From Sphingomonas sp. UV9 (GTDB lineage Bacteria > Pseudomonadota > Alphaproteobacteria > Sphingomonadales > Sphingomonadaceae), in the NCBI RefSeq assembly GCF_004101245.1, contig NZ_SCIN01000001.1, forward strand, positions 1,316,784 through 1,380,783: 64,000 nucleotides of DNA, in the 5' to 3' direction. Each line of letters begins with the position of its first letter. Position 1 is the first letter of the stretch. Both the position numbers and the translations under genes were made by a program. The notes beneath the pieces were generated by a model. That model did no database searches and was not told the DNA's origin. It worked only from the letters and a program-made list of their open reading frames with translations. This document shows positions 1-9,312 of the stretch, piece after piece.

Positions 1-1682
1 GGCACCGCGGCCTGCGTCACGACGGGCGCCGGGCGCATCGGCGCGACATCGAGCTCGGACGCCGGGATCGACAGCCCCGCGACGATGCGCGCGAGGATCG
101 AATCCTCACTCGCCGCCACCGCGCGCGGCGGCATCGCCGCGGCAACCTCGACCGGCCTCGAAGTCGGCGTCGCAGTCGACGACGCTCCATTGGCGGAGAA
201 GCCCGGAGTCGGCAGGGGTGCAGCACTCGCCTGCTGGACGGGCTGCTGGACCGAAGCCACCGGCGCCGGCGTCATGGGCTGCGACTGGACCGCTGCCTGT
301 TGCACCGGCGCCGACTGGACGGGGCCGGGCGTTACCGGCTGAGCCGTCGTCCCCGTCGATGCGACCGCCGCGGCAGCGACCGAATTGGCTACGCGCGTGT
401 TGCTTTCCGACTGGATACGCCCCGCGGGCAAGGCCGCCATCTGGGCGGCGGTGGTCGCCGGCGACGTCCCAGTCGAAGTCGGCGTCGGCGCGACGCGTCT
501 CACTGCGACCGGTGCCTGGACCTGCGGCGCGGCGGTCGTGGTCTGCGCGACTTGCGGTGCGCGATAGGTCGGCTGCGGGGTCGCGACGCGCGCCCCTGTC
601 GATTGCGCAGGCACGGCCTGCACCATCGGGAGCGCCGACGACGCGAGCTGGACCGGCGGCGCGACCGCAGCGGGAGTGGTCGGAGCGGGAGTGGTCGGAG
701 CGGGGGCAGTCGGCGTACGCGTCGCGACAACCGGCACCGGCGCAGTGGCGCGCGTGGTCGTCGCCGCCATCTCGGTCCGGCCCGGCTTGCCGCGACGGCC
801 ATGCTTGGTCTTGCCCGATGCCGCGACGGCGACCGGTTGCGGCACCGCCGCCATCATCACCGGCGCGGTCGGATCGGGCGCGAGCACGCCCAGCGGCGGC
901 GTCATCCGCGCATCCGCGAGGCGTGCCGGGGTCGCGTGGACCTCGCCGAAATGCACCGCGAACGCCCGGTCGCTCGCCGGCAGGTTGGGCAGCCGCTGGA
1001 AGAAGGGTTGCAGGCCCTGCGCAGTCCCGCGCGGCATCATCGCCGTCGCGATCTTCTCCGCGCCCGCCACGTCGCCGTTCATCGCGAGGATGAACGCGCG
1101 TGCCCGCCACGCGCCGCGATCGCTTTTCAGGAGCAGCGGGCCGAGTTGCTGGACGGCAAGGTCCTGCTTGCCCGAAATCCCGAGCGACAACGCATAGCGT
1201 CGCAGCGTCTCGTCATCGGGAGCATTCCGCAATGCCACCCGGTAGTCGCGTTGCGCCCGGTCCTGCTGCCCGATCAAGTCATAGGCGAGCGCGCGGTCGG
1301 CGGCGAAGTTGCGCGGATCGAGGCCCAGGCTCTCGGCCTGCCCATAATAGCGCAGTGCCTCGCCCGGCCGCTCGGATCGCACCAGGATCGACCCCATCCC
1401 CGCCTTGATCCGACCGTCGCGCGGGTTCACTTTCTCGGCGCGTGCGAACAACGCCGCAGCGCCGCTGAGATCGCCCAGCCCCATCGACAGATCGCCCGCG
1501 CGGATCAGCGCATCGACATCGCGCGGATTGCTCGCGACGCGGCGCATGAGGTCGCCCAGCTTGTCCGCGTCGGTCGTCCCCGGGATCGCCTGCACGACTT
1601 CCTGCGCGACGGCCGCGCACGGCACGGCAGCCAGCACGAGCGCCAGCGCGGCAGTCAAAAGATGGTGGGACGATCGAGTCAT
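1..1682 (-). CDS. TPR/SPOR-type periplasmic protein, 3' end beyond the window
   Basis: The reading frame is open from an ATG at 1682 (a second ATG lies nine bases upstream at 1691) to the left edge, so the C-terminus is missing. The protein starts with a signal peptide ending near AVAQE, followed by about 200 residues of TPR-like helices (for example GDLSGAAALFARAEKVNPRD and RPGEALRYYGQAESLGLDP). A long linker rich in Thr, Ala, Pro, Val and Gln comes next. The last visible stretch (SILARIVAGLSIPASEL) resembles the segment before the SPOR domain in sphingomonad proteins of this type; the peptidoglycan-binding SPOR domain itself would lie outside. It follows ftsZ on the same strand, where many other proteobacteria carry lpxC. 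A septal or cell-wall role is inferred from this position. The SPOR assignment is from family memory because the domain is not visible. Confidence 0.75.
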   Translation of the reverse strand, partial: MTRSSHHLLTAALALVLAAVPCAAVAQEVVQAIPGTTDADKLGDLMRRVASNPRDVDALIRAGDLSMGLGDLSGAAALFARAEKVNPRDGRIKAGMGSILVRSERPGEALRYYGQAESLGLDPRNFAADRALAYDLIGQQDRAQRDYRVALRNAPDDETLRRYALSLGISGKQDLAVQQLGPLLLKSDRGAWRARAFILAMNGDVAGAEKIATAMMPRGTAQGLQPFFQRLPNLPASDRAFAVHFGEVHATPARLADARMTPPLGVLAPDPTAPVMMAAVPQPVAVAASGKTKHGRRGKPGRTEMAATTTRATAPVPVVATRTPTAPAPTTPAPTTPAAVAPPVQLASSALPMVQAVPAQSTGARVATPQPTYRAPQVAQTTTAAPQVQAPVAVRRVAPTPTSTGTSPATTAAQMAALPAGRIQSESNTRVANSVAAAAVASTGTTAQPVTPGPVQSAPVQQAAVQSQPMTPAPVASVQQPVQQASAAPLPTPGFSANGASSTATPTSRPVEVAAAMPPRAVAASEDSILARIVAGLSIPASELDVAPMRPAPVVTQAAV

Positions 1683-1849
1683 GAGAAGCATCTGTCTAGA
1701 CGCCAGACCGACCGAACCGGCAACGCCCGTCGGTACGGTGCGCGGCGAACGGGGCGAAGGCGGCGACGAACGAAGGAATTGTCGGCCGGGACGGTTTCGC
1801 GCGTGGCGGCAATTCGACCGCGGACCGCCAATTCGCAAGCAACCTCGCT

Positions 1850-1925
1850 GCGTCCGTCCTCACCCATCGTCGCCTCTCCCTCTCCCAACCGGGAAAGGGA
1901 GAAGGCTCACGGCCATCTGGCCACG
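1850..1925. repeat. Decayed CTCTCCC palindromic repeat between ftsZ and the SPOR-type gene
   Basis: A partial inverted repeat (CTCTCCCTCTCCC facing GGGAAAGGGAGAAGG) sits in the 290-bp gap between ftsZ and the next gene. It belongs to the CT-rich, GA-rich palindromes scattered through the window. No other gene is visible in this gap. Confidence 0.5.
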
Positions 1926-1980
1926 CAAAGGATGAGGACGGCAATTCAGGCAAACACAGGATAAGCCGGCGATTTTCCGC

Positions 1981-3567
1981 TTACTGGTTGTTCTGCCGAT
2001 GCAGGAAGCGCGGGATGTCGAGCGGATCCTGTGGAGCAGCCTCGCCGTCTTCCTTCGCCGCGCCGCGCGCCGCATTCGACATGCGCTCGAACAACGTGCC
2101 ACCCAGCTTCACGCGTGGTGCGGCCGGAACCGCCTCGGGCGCCGCTTCGGCACCCGGCGCGAGCCAGCGGCGACGCGCGCCACCCTCGTCCGCAGCGGGC
2201 GTCGGCACCGGAATGGCCGGCGCGATCGGTGCACGAGCCGGCGGCACGGACGATGCCGAGGCCGGACGCGCGATCGGACCGCGACCGTAAGGCTCGTCGC
2301 CATAGGTGCGCGGCGCCGGAGCCGGCTGCGGCACCGCTGCGGCCGGAGCGGGCGCGGCCAAAGGCGCAGCCTGCGGAACGATCGTCTCGGCGCCGAGCAC
2401 CAGCTCGTCATCCGACTTCGACGCTGGCGTCTCCACTTCCGACGACGCGGTCAGGTCGAGCGGCTCTTCATCCTCCGACGAAGCGGGGGCAGACGATCCC
2501 GCAGCCGGCTCGCTCGGACGGAACGAGGTCGTCTCGTCGGTCTTGCGCGATCCGAAGCTGAACGAGCGCGTCGGCTCGGGCGCAACTTCCGGAGGACGCG
2601 CATCCGCGTCGATCCCGGTCGCGACGACCGAGACGCGGATCTTGCCTTCGAGCTCCTGGTTGAACGCCGAGCCCCAGATGATGTTGGCATCGGGATCGAC
2701 CAGGTCGCGGATGTGGTTCGCGGCTTCGTCGACCTCGAGCAGGCGCATGTCGTCGCCGCCGGTGATCGAGATGATGACGCCCTTGGCGCCGCGCATGCTG
2801 ACGCCTTCGAGCAGCGGGTTCGAGATCGCCTTCTGCGCGGCCTCGAGCGCACGGTTGTCGCCGCTTGCCTCGCCGGTGCCCATCATGGCCTTGCCCATCT
2901 CCTGCATCACCGAGCGGACGTCGGCGAAATCGAGGTTGATGAGGCCCGGCATCACCATCAGGTCGGTGATGCTGCGGACGCCCTGCTGGAGCACCTCGTC
3001 CGCCATCGTGAACGCTTCCTTGAAGGTCGTGTTCGCGTTGGCGATGAGGAACAAATTCTGGTTCGGGATGACGATCAGCGTGTCGACATACTTCTGGAGC
3101 TCGTCGATGCCGCCCTCGGCCGACTTGGCGCGACGGTTGCCCTCGAACGCGAACGGCTTGGTCACGACGCCGACGGTCAGGATGCCCATGTCGCGCGCCG
3201 CCTTGGCGATGACCGGGGCCGCGCCCGTGCCCGTGCCGCCGCCCATGCCGGCGGTGATGAAGCACATATGCGCGCCTTCGAGCATCTTGGCGAGCTGGTC
3301 GATCGTCTCCTCGGCAGCCGCGCGGCCGATTTCCGGACGCGAACCGGCACCCAACCCTTGCGTGATCTTGGTACCCAGCTGGATCCGCTGCGGCGCGGTC
3401 GACTGCTTCAACGCCTGCGCGTCGGTGTTCGCCACGAGGAAGTCGACGCCCTGGACGTCGGCCCGCATCATGTTGGCGATCGCGTTGCCGCCCGCGCCGC
3501 CGACGCCGATCACCGCGATGCGGGGGGCCAGATCGTCCACTTCGGGACTAAGGAATTCGATGCTCAT
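1981..3567 (-). CDS. ftsZ: Cell division GTPase FtsZ
   Basis: FtsZ is the tubulin-like GTPase that polymerises at midcell and organises the division machinery. The 528-residue protein has the GGAGGN nucleotide loop near residues 23-28, the tubulin signature GGGTGTG at 109-115 and the synergy loop NLDFADV at 211-217. After the globular core (to about residue 320) comes a long Ala/Pro-rich disordered linker typical of alphaproteobacterial FtsZ. The conserved C-terminal tail is DIPRFLHRQ, which binds FtsA and other partners. I chose the ATG at 3567 because a GGAG motif lies just upstream; a GTG five codons earlier is possible but has no reason to be preferred. About 110 bp separate it from ftsA, so it may have its own promoter in addition to read-through. 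Confidence 0.98.
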   Translation of the reverse strand: MSIEFLSPEVDDLAPRIAVIGVGGAGGNAIANMMRADVQGVDFLVANTDAQALKQSTAPQRIQLGTKITQGLGAGSRPEIGRAAAEETIDQLAKMLEGAHMCFITAGMGGGTGTGAAPVIAKAARDMGILTVGVVTKPFAFEGNRRAKSAEGGIDELQKYVDTLIVIPNQNLFLIANANTTFKEAFTMADEVLQQGVRSITDLMVMPGLINLDFADVRSVMQEMGKAMMGTGEASGDNRALEAAQKAISNPLLEGVSMRGAKGVIISITGGDDMRLLEVDEAANHIRDLVDPDANIIWGSAFNQELEGKIRVSVVATGIDADARPPEVAPEPTRSFSFGSRKTDETTSFRPSEPAAGSSAPASSEDEEPLDLTASSEVETPASKSDDELVLGAETIVPQAAPLAAPAPAAAVPQPAPAPRTYGDEPYGRGPIARPASASSVPPARAPIAPAIPVPTPAADEGGARRRWLAPGAEAAPEAVPAAPRVKLGGTLFERMSNAARGAAKEDGEAAPQDPLDIPRFLHRQNNQ

Positions 3568-3680
3568 CGCCGTTCTCCGCACAACCCGGTAGATACGCTA
3601 CAGCCGGGCCCCTGATTAATCTGTGTGCACCAACGTCACGGCCTGTTCCAGCCGAAATAACGCCAGACGCTTCGAAACTC

Positions 3681-4943
3681 TTAATAATTCGCCCGCGCCG
3701 CCTGGATCAACTTGCGCATCATGCCGATTCCCTTTGGCCGATGCACCGTCGTCCGCTGCGGCGCCAGCCCGCGGAGGTCGACCGGGTTGGTCGCCGCATA
3801 GAAGGCCAACCCCGCTAGCGTCGCAAACGCCGGTCCGCCATGCGCCTCTGGCAGGGCGGTCAGCCCGCGCGGTCGACCGATCCGCACCGACCGCCCGAGC
3901 GCCTGTTGCGCATAGTCGGCGATGCCCTTCAACTCGGCGCCGCCACCGGTCAGCACGACCTGCCGCCCGACCGGCCCCTCGAACTTCAGCGTGGTGAGCG
4001 CGTTGCGCACCTCCCCCATCTGATGCTCCAGCCGCTGGCGGATCACGCCGATCAGCTGCGCCTTGGTGATCTGCGCGCCCTCGCCCGCGCCGTCCTCCGC
4101 CGAGATCGGCATGACCGGGATCATGTCGTGATTGTCGCGGGGGCTGGCATTGGCCGACCCGTGGAAGCACTTCATCCGCTCGGCATTCTGCCGCCGCGTG
4201 CCGAACGCGCTGGCGATATCGTCGGTGATGTCCGCCGCGCCCATCGGGATCGACGTCAGCCCGACCAGCATTCCGCCCGCGAACAGCGACACGTTGGTGA
4301 TCCCCGCCCCCATCTCGACCAGCGCGACGCCAAGCTCGCGCTCCTCCTCGCTGAGACAGGCAAGCCCAGTCGCGACCGGCGAGGCGATGATCGACTTCAC
4401 CTCCAGATGCGCCGACCGCACGCACAGATCGAGATTGCGCACCGGCGAACCGTCCGCGGCAACGACATGGATATGCACGCCGAGCCGATCCGCGTGTAGC
4501 CCAAGCGGCGTCTTGACCCCCGTCAGACCGTCGAGCGTGTACAGCGCGGGCTGCGCGTGCAGCACCATGCGGCCCTGCGGATCGATCGAGTTGCGCCCCG
4601 CGGTCAGCAGCGCGTCGATATCCTGCTGTTCGACGCGGTGGCCGCCAAGCTCGAACTCGACCTCGGCGACGTCGGACACGAGCCCACCGGCCGAGAACCC
4701 GACCCAGACATTCTCGATGTTGATCCCGGCGATCCGCTCGGCCTGTTCGACAGCCTCGCGCACCGCCGCCTCGGTCGTCGCCATGTCGGCGATATAGCCG
4801 CGCTTGACGCCGCGGCTCTCGCGCTGGCCGGTGCCCAGCACGATCAGCTCGCCGCCGTCCCCCTTCTGCGCGATCATCGCCGAAACCTTCGACGACCCGA
4901 TATCGAGCGCCGTGATCAGCCCTTCCGGTGCCACCTTCGCCAT
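3681..4943 (-). CDS. ftsA: Cell division protein FtsA
   Basis: FtsA is the actin-like membrane tether for FtsZ. The 420-residue protein shows the actin-fold phosphate-1 motif DIGSSK at 14-19, the phosphate-2 region around VEMGAGITNVSLF, the adenosine motif TGGGAELKGI, and a C-terminal amphipathic helix (MMRKLIQAARANY) expected to insert in the inner membrane. The ATG at 4943 is preceded by a strong GGAGGG Shine-Dalgarno sequence. It begins one base after the ftsQ stop codon, so it is likely translated from the ftsQ mRNA. Confidence 0.97.
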   Translation of the reverse strand: MAKVAPEGLITALDIGSSKVSAMIAQKGDGGELIVLGTGQRESRGVKRGYIADMATTEAAVREAVEQAERIAGINIENVWVGFSAGGLVSDVAEVEFELGGHRVEQQDIDALLTAGRNSIDPQGRMVLHAQPALYTLDGLTGVKTPLGLHADRLGVHIHVVAADGSPVRNLDLCVRSAHLEVKSIIASPVATGLACLSEEERELGVALVEMGAGITNVSLFAGGMLVGLTSIPMGAADITDDIASAFGTRRQNAERMKCFHGSANASPRDNHDMIPVMPISAEDGAGEGAQITKAQLIGVIRQRLEHQMGEVRNALTTLKFEGPVGRQVVLTGGGAELKGIADYAQQALGRSVRIGRPRGLTALPEAHGGPAFATLAGLAFYAATNPVDLRGLAPQRTTVHRPKGIGMMRKLIQAARANY

Positions 4944-4944
4944 G

Positions 4945-5910
4945 TCATCCCTCCCCCCCTGTTGCAGTAGCGCCCGTTGCGTTCGTGCCCGTCGTTGAGG
5001 ACGGGGTAGTCGTGGTATCGCTCGAAACCGGCGCCGGCACGTCGACGCTGTGCGCCAGGCTCGCACCCGGCTTGCGCGCGACCAGCTTGGTCGGATCGCG
5101 CATGTCGAACCGGATCCAGCCGCGGCCCAGCAACGGCTTCGACCCATCCAGCTCGGCAAACTTCACCAGCGCGCGCGGCGCTCCGTCCTCGGGCAGCGCC
5201 AGCGTCTCGCCGCTTTCGAACGTCAGGTCCCAGCGGCGATTGCCGACCCAGGTCGCCGCCTTCACGCGCGGACGCAACGCCGGCGCCGAATTCAACAGCG
5301 TCTGGTACGACGCCTCCTGCCGATCCGCCCCCGGCCCGATCACCAGCGGCAAATTCGGGATCGCGTCGGGCTGGACCGGCTCGAGCAGTACGCCCGACGC
5401 GTCGATCAGCGTCAGTTGCCCATTGTCCTGCCACACCGCCGCCGGCGTCCGCTCGACGATATCGACGAGCAACGTATTGGGCAGTCGCCGCGAGACATGC
5501 GCGTCCGCGATCCAGCCATAACGCAGCAGTTTCTGCCGCACCGCCTCCAGATCGACCGACAGCATCGACGTCTGGTTCTGCTTGTCCTCGAGCGCGACCG
5601 CATAGACCGACATCCGGTCCATCCGCTTGAGGCCGGTGACCTCGATCTGCTCGACCTTGAATCCCGCGCGCCCAGCACCCTCGGCTACCGCGGCGCCGAT
5701 CATCCCGGGGATACCGACATACGTCGCCGCCGCAATCGCCACCGCACCGCCCGCGCCGAGGATCGACCAGGTCGCGATCTTCTTCAGCGTCTCCTCGCTG
5801 ACCGGCAGCATCCCGATCAGCCGGTCCATCACCGACACCTTCTTGACCGCGACCTTCCGACGCGGGGCGGGCCGCTTGGGCGGCGGTCCACGCTTGATGG
5901 TGCGGCTCAT
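4945..5910 (-). CDS. ftsQ: Cell division protein FtsQ
   Basis: FtsQ is a bitopic membrane protein of the divisome FtsQLB complex. The 321-residue product has a basic cytoplasmic N-terminus (RTIKRGPPPKRPAPRRK), one membrane segment around residues 44-65, then the POTRA domain beginning near FKVEQIEVTGLKRM and the beta domain. The C-terminal 40 residues are Thr/Ser/Pro-rich. The ATG at 5910 overlaps the last codon of ddl by four bases (ATGA). Confidence 0.95.
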   Translation of the reverse strand: MSRTIKRGPPPKRPAPRRKVAVKKVSVMDRLIGMLPVSEETLKKIATWSILGAGGAVAIAAATYVGIPGMIGAAVAEGAGRAGFKVEQIEVTGLKRMDRMSVYAVALEDKQNQTSMLSVDLEAVRQKLLRYGWIADAHVSRRLPNTLLVDIVERTPAAVWQDNGQLTLIDASGVLLEPVQPDAIPNLPLVIGPGADRQEASYQTLLNSAPALRPRVKAATWVGNRRWDLTFESGETLALPEDGAPRALVKFAELDGSKPLLGRGWIRFDMRDPTKLVARKPGASLAHSVDVPAPVSSDTTTTPSSTTGTNATGATATGGEG

Positions 5911-6860
5911 GGCGCCCCGGCTTGCGCAAGCGGATGATCCGCAATCGCCTCGTCGACGATCGCCTGGACCAGTTCGGCATAGCTCATGCCGATATGACGC
6001 GCCTGTTCGGGGACGAGGCTCAGCGGCGTCATCCCCGGCTGCGTGTTCACTTCGAGCAGGAACAGCCCGTCGACACCACGCTCGTCGTCCCACCGGAAAT
6101 CGGACCGCGACGCGCCCTTGCAGCCGAGCAACCGGTGCGCTTCGAGCGCGAGGCTCTTGCAGGCATCGGTGATCTCGTCGGGGATTTCAGCCGGGCAGAT
6201 ATGGACGGTCATCCCATCGGTGTATTTCGCGTCGTAATCGTACCAGCCGCTCTTGGGCTTGAGCTCGGTGACCCCGAGCGCCTTCCCACCGAGCACGGCG
6301 GTGGTCAGTTCGCGCCCGCGGATATACGGCTCGGCGAGCAGTTCCTCGAACTCAGCCCAAGGGCCGACGCTGTCACGCGCGATCGGGTTGCCGTAATTGC
6401 CGGAGTCCGTGACGATCGCCACGCCGACCGAAGAGCCCTCGTTGACCGGCTTCAGCACATAAGGCCGCGCCATCGGGTCGCTCTCGAACAAGTCCGCCGA
6501 CTTGACGATCCGCCCGCCCGGCATCGGGATCCCTGCGGGCACCAGCAGCAGCTTGGTCAGCACCTTGTCGATCGCGATGACCGAGGTCGCGAGTCCGGAG
6601 TGCGTGTAGCGCAGGCCCATCAGGTCGAGCAGCCCCTGCACCGACCCGTCCTCCCCCGGCGTCCCATGCAACGCGTTGAACACCAGATCCGGCTTCGCCT
6701 CGGCCAGCTTGGCGGCAACATCGCGCCCCATGTCGATCCGCGTAACCCGGTGCCCAAGCGACTCCAGCGCGTCCGCACAGCCATTGCCCGACATCAGCGA
6801 AACCTCACGCTCCGCCGACCAGCCGCCCATCAGCACCGCGATGTGAAGAGGCGCGCTCAC
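5907..6860 (-). CDS. ddl: D-alanine--D-alanine ligase
   Basis: This ATP-grasp enzyme joins two D-alanines for the peptidoglycan stem peptide. The 317-residue protein has the N-terminal motif MGGWSAEREVSLMSG, the central HGTPGEDGSVQG loop, the ATP-binding KPVNEGSSVGV and the metal-binding C-terminal LLEVNTQPGMT, all typical of Ddl. Translation starts at a GTG that overlaps the murB stop (GTGA). Its Shine-Dalgarno sequence (GGGAGGGGAG) lies inside a palindromic repeat that forms the end of murB. Confidence 0.96.
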   Translation of the reverse strand: MSAPLHIAVLMGGWSAEREVSLMSGNGCADALESLGHRVTRIDMGRDVAAKLAEAKPDLVFNALHGTPGEDGSVQGLLDLMGLRYTHSGLATSVIAIDKVLTKLLLVPAGIPMPGGRIVKSADLFESDPMARPYVLKPVNEGSSVGVAIVTDSGNYGNPIARDSVGPWAEFEELLAEPYIRGRELTTAVLGGKALGVTELKPKSGWYDYDAKYTDGMTVHICPAEIPDEITDACKSLALEAHRLLGCKGASRSDFRWDDERGVDGLFLLEVNTQPGMTPLSLVPEQARHIGMSYAELVQAIVDEAIADHPLAQAGAP

Positions 6861-7885
6861 TGCTCCCCTCCCGCCTGCGGGATGGGTCGGGGGAGGGGCT
6901 GATGCGAGATGCCGGTATCCAGACCGCCCTCGCGCAAGCGGGAGGGGAGGTATTCACCAACCCGCTGGATTTCCCATTCCAACGTCACCCCAGAATGCGC
7001 CTTCACCTTGGTCCGTACCTCTTCACCCAGCGCCTCGATCTCCGCGCTTGACGCGGACCCGAGGTTCAGCAGGAAATTGCAATGCTTCTCGCTGACCTGC
7101 GCATCGCCGCGAGTCAGTCCCCGACACCCGGCCGCATCGATCAGCGCCCAGGCCTTGTGCCCCTCGGGATTCTTGAACGTCGAGCCCCCAGTGCGCGATC
7201 GCAAAGGCTGCGACGCCTCGCGCTCGGCTGCGATCCGGTCCATCTCCGCCCCGATCACCGCAGGCTCGCCCGGCGTGCCGGAGAACACCGCCTCGACCAC
7301 CACCGCGCCCGCGGGCAGATCCGAATGGCGATAGACATACCCGAACCGCTCGGCAGGCCAGACTTCGACCGCACCCTCGCGCGTCACGACGGTCGCCTCG
7401 ACCAGAATATCGCCGACGTCCCGCCCATAGGCCCCGGCGTTCATCCGCACCGCGCCGCCGACGGTCCCGGGAATGCCGCGCAGGAATTCGAGCCCGGCGA
7501 TCCCCGCGTCTCGCGCGGCGCTGGCAACGGTAATCCCCATCGCGCCGGCGCCCGCACGAACGCGACCGTCCTCGACCGAAACCTTCGCCATCGCCTTGGG
7601 AAGCCGCACGACCACTCCCGGCACGCCGCCATCGCGCACGATCAGGTTGGAGCCAACGCCGACCGGCAGGACGGGCGTTGCCGGGTCGAGGGTCTTCAGC
7701 AGGTCAGCCAAATCGTCGACATCGGCAGGCCGCACGAGCAGTTCCGCCGGCCCCCCGGTCCGGAACCAGATGAAGTCGGCCAGCGAACCACCAGCCTCGA
7801 CCTTACCCCTGATGGTCTCCCGCGAAGGCGGGAGCCCAGTCTGGGTCCCCGCCTTCGCGGGGAAACAAGCTTGGGGAGCGCTCAC
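6857..7885 (-). CDS. murB: UDP-N-acetylenolpyruvoylglucosamine reductase MurB
   Basis: MurB is the FAD enzyme that reduces UDP-GlcNAc-enolpyruvate to UDP-MurNAc. FAD-binding motifs [13 protein letters not shown] and [18 protein letters not shown] are intact, as are the catalytic serine motif GGSTFKNP and the C-terminal [10 protein letters not shown] start it at the GTG at 7885, which overlaps the murC stop by four bases. There is no usable ATG or GTG between this point and the conserved domain, so residues 7-24 ([18 protein letters not shown]) must be translated although they come from a palindromic repeat. The last ~30 residues, after the conserved VGEY, are likewise encoded by a second repeat. 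The length of 342 residues is therefore longer than the conserved core. Confidence 0.95.
   Translation of the reverse strand: MSAPQACFPAKAGTQTGLPPSRETIRGKVEAGGSLADFIWFRTGGPAELLVRPADVDDLADLLKTLDPATPVLPVGVGSNLIVRDGGVPGVVVRLPKAMAKVSVEDGRVRAGAGAMGITVASAARDAGIAGLEFLRGIPGTVGGAVRMNAGAYGRDVGDILVEATVVTREGAVEVWPAERFGYVYRHSDLPAGAVVVEAVFSGTPGEPAVIGAEMDRIAAEREASQPLRSRTGGSTFKNPEGHKAWALIDAAGCRGLTRGDAQVSEKHCNFLLNLGSASSAEIEALGEEVRTKVKAHSGVTLEWEIQRVGEYLPSRLREGGLDTGISHQPLPRPIPQAGGEQ
6863..6949. repeat. Palindromic repeat (CTCCC family C) forming the murB 3' end and the ddl ribosome-binding site
   Basis: Two arms, CCCCTCCCGCCTGCGGGA with a GGGGGAGGGG extension on one side and GCAAGCGGGAGGGG on the other, form a large inverted repeat. 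A second copy lies at 15467-15579. On the coding strand its end supplies GGGAGGGGAG immediately before the ddl GTG. Confidence 0.85.
7814..7866. repeat. 53-bp palindromic repeat (family A) in frame within the murB 5' coding region
   Basis: The inverted repeat has arms CCCGCGAAGGCGGGAGCCCAG and its near-complement, meeting at the centre CCCAGTCTGGG. A second, more diverged copy of the same 53-bp length lies in non-coding DNA at 26203-26255. The murB copy is a multiple of neither stop nor frameshift: it reads through in the murB frame. Confidence 0.9.
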
Positions 7886-9312
7886 GCCATCACCTTCGCG
7901 CGCTCGGCAGCGATCGCCTCGGCCAGGCCGGCAGCCCATTTGGTGATGTCGCCAGCGCCAAGGCACACGACCATGTCGTCCGCCTCGATCGTCGCCGCCA
8001 ACTCGACCGCCAACGCCTCCGCATCCGCGACCACGCCCGCAAACCGGTGCCCACGCCGCTTCAACCCCTCGACCAGGGCGCTCGCGTCGACACCCTCCAC
8101 CGGCGCCTCGCCCGCCGCATAGACAGGCGTTACCAACACCCGGTCGGCGTCGTTGAACGCGGTCTGGAAATCCTCCATCAAATTGCCGAGCCGCGAGAAG
8201 CGATGCGGTTGCACCACCGCGATCACCCGCCCCGCGACACCCTCGCGCGCCGCCGCCAGCACGGCCCGGATCTCGACCGGATGATGCCCGTAATCGTCGA
8301 TGATCGTCGCGACGCCGTGACCGGCCGCGACTTCGCCGACCTTGGTGAAGCGCCGCTTTACCCCGCCGAACTTGGCGAACCCCTGCTGGATCGTCGCATC
8401 CGCGATCCCGAGCTCGAGCGCCACGCCGATCGCCGCCAGCGCATTCTGGACGTTATGCCGCCCCGGCATCGGCATCTCGATCCCGTGAATCGTCCGCGTC
8501 GCGCCATCACGCTCGCGCACCACGCAATCGAAGCGGTTGCCGCCCGGGATCGGCGTCACCTCGACGCCGCGCACGTCGGCCTGTGCCGAGAAGCCGTACG
8601 TCACCACGCGCCGGTCGCGCACCCGCGGCAGGATCCCCTGCACCTCCGGATGATCGAGGCACAGCAACGCGGCGCCATAGAAGGGCACATTCTCGACGAA
8701 CTCGACGAACGCATCCTTCACCGCGTCGAACGAACCGTAATGATCGAGATGCTCGGGATCGATGTTGGTGACGACCGCGATCGTCCCGTCGAGCCGCAGG
8801 AAGCTGCCGTCGCTCTCGTCCGCCTCGACCACCATCCAGTCGCTCGCGCCCAGTCGCGCGTTCGACCCGTAGGAGTTGATGATCCCGCCATTGATGACCG
8901 TCGGATCGACCCCGCCGGCATCCAGCAAGGCTGCCACCATCGAGGTCGTCGTCGTCTTGCCGTGCGTGCCGGCGATCGCGACGGTCGACTTCAGCCGCAT
9001 CAGTTCGGCCAGCATCTCCGCCCGCCGCACCACCGGCACGCGGGCGTTCAATGCCGCCTCGACCTCGGGGTTCGAGCGCACGATCGCGGTCGACACGACC
9101 ACCACCGCGGCATCGCCGATATTCGACGCGGCATGGCCGATCGCGACCGGAATGCCCTTGTCGCGCAATCCCTGAACGACATAGCCCTCGGCCACGTCCG
9201 AGCCCTGCACGCGGTAGCCGAGATTCTTCATCACCTCGGCGATGCCCGACATGCCGATCCCGCCGATGCCGACGAAATGGATCGTACCGATGTCGGTTGC
9301 GACACCCTTCAT
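7882..9312 (-). CDS. murC: UDP-N-acetylmuramate--L-alanine ligase MurC
   Basis: MurC adds the first amino acid (L-Ala) to UDP-MurNAc in the cytoplasm. The 476-residue protein begins with the nucleotide-binding fold [13 protein letters not shown], has the ATP P-loop AGTHGKTT at 114-121, the substrate region [11 protein letters not shown] and the C-terminal Mur ligase domain with DDYGHHP. The ATG at 9312 overlaps the murG stop (ATGA), indicating coupled translation. Confidence 0.97.
   Translation of the reverse strand: MKGVATDIGTIHFVGIGGIGMSGIAEVMKNLGYRVQGSDVAEGYVVQGLRDKGIPVAIGHAASNIGDAAVVVVSTAIVRSNPEVEAALNARVPVVRRAEMLAELMRLKSTVAIAGTHGKTTTTSMVAALLDAGGVDPTVINGGIINSYGSNARLGASDWMVVEADESDGSFLRLDGTIAVVTNIDPEHLDHYGSFDAVKDAFVEFVENVPFYGAALLCLDHPEVQGILPRVRDRRVVTYGFSAQADVRGVEVTPIPGGNRFDCVVRERDGATRTIHGIEMPMPGRHNVQNALAAIGVALELGIADATIQQGFAKFGGVKRRFTKVGEVAAGHGVATIIDDYGHHPVEIRAVLAAAREGVAGRVIAVVQPHRFSRLGNLMEDFQTAFNDADRVLVTPVYAAGEAPVEGVDASALVEGLKRRGHRFAGVVADAEALAVELAATIEADDMVVCLGAGDITKWAAGLAEAIAAERAKVMA

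Noticed and set aside
300..1964. 554-codon plus-strand frame at the left edge
   Set aside because: It is antisense to the TPR/SPOR-type gene, strongly Arg-rich, and crosses an intergenic repeat.
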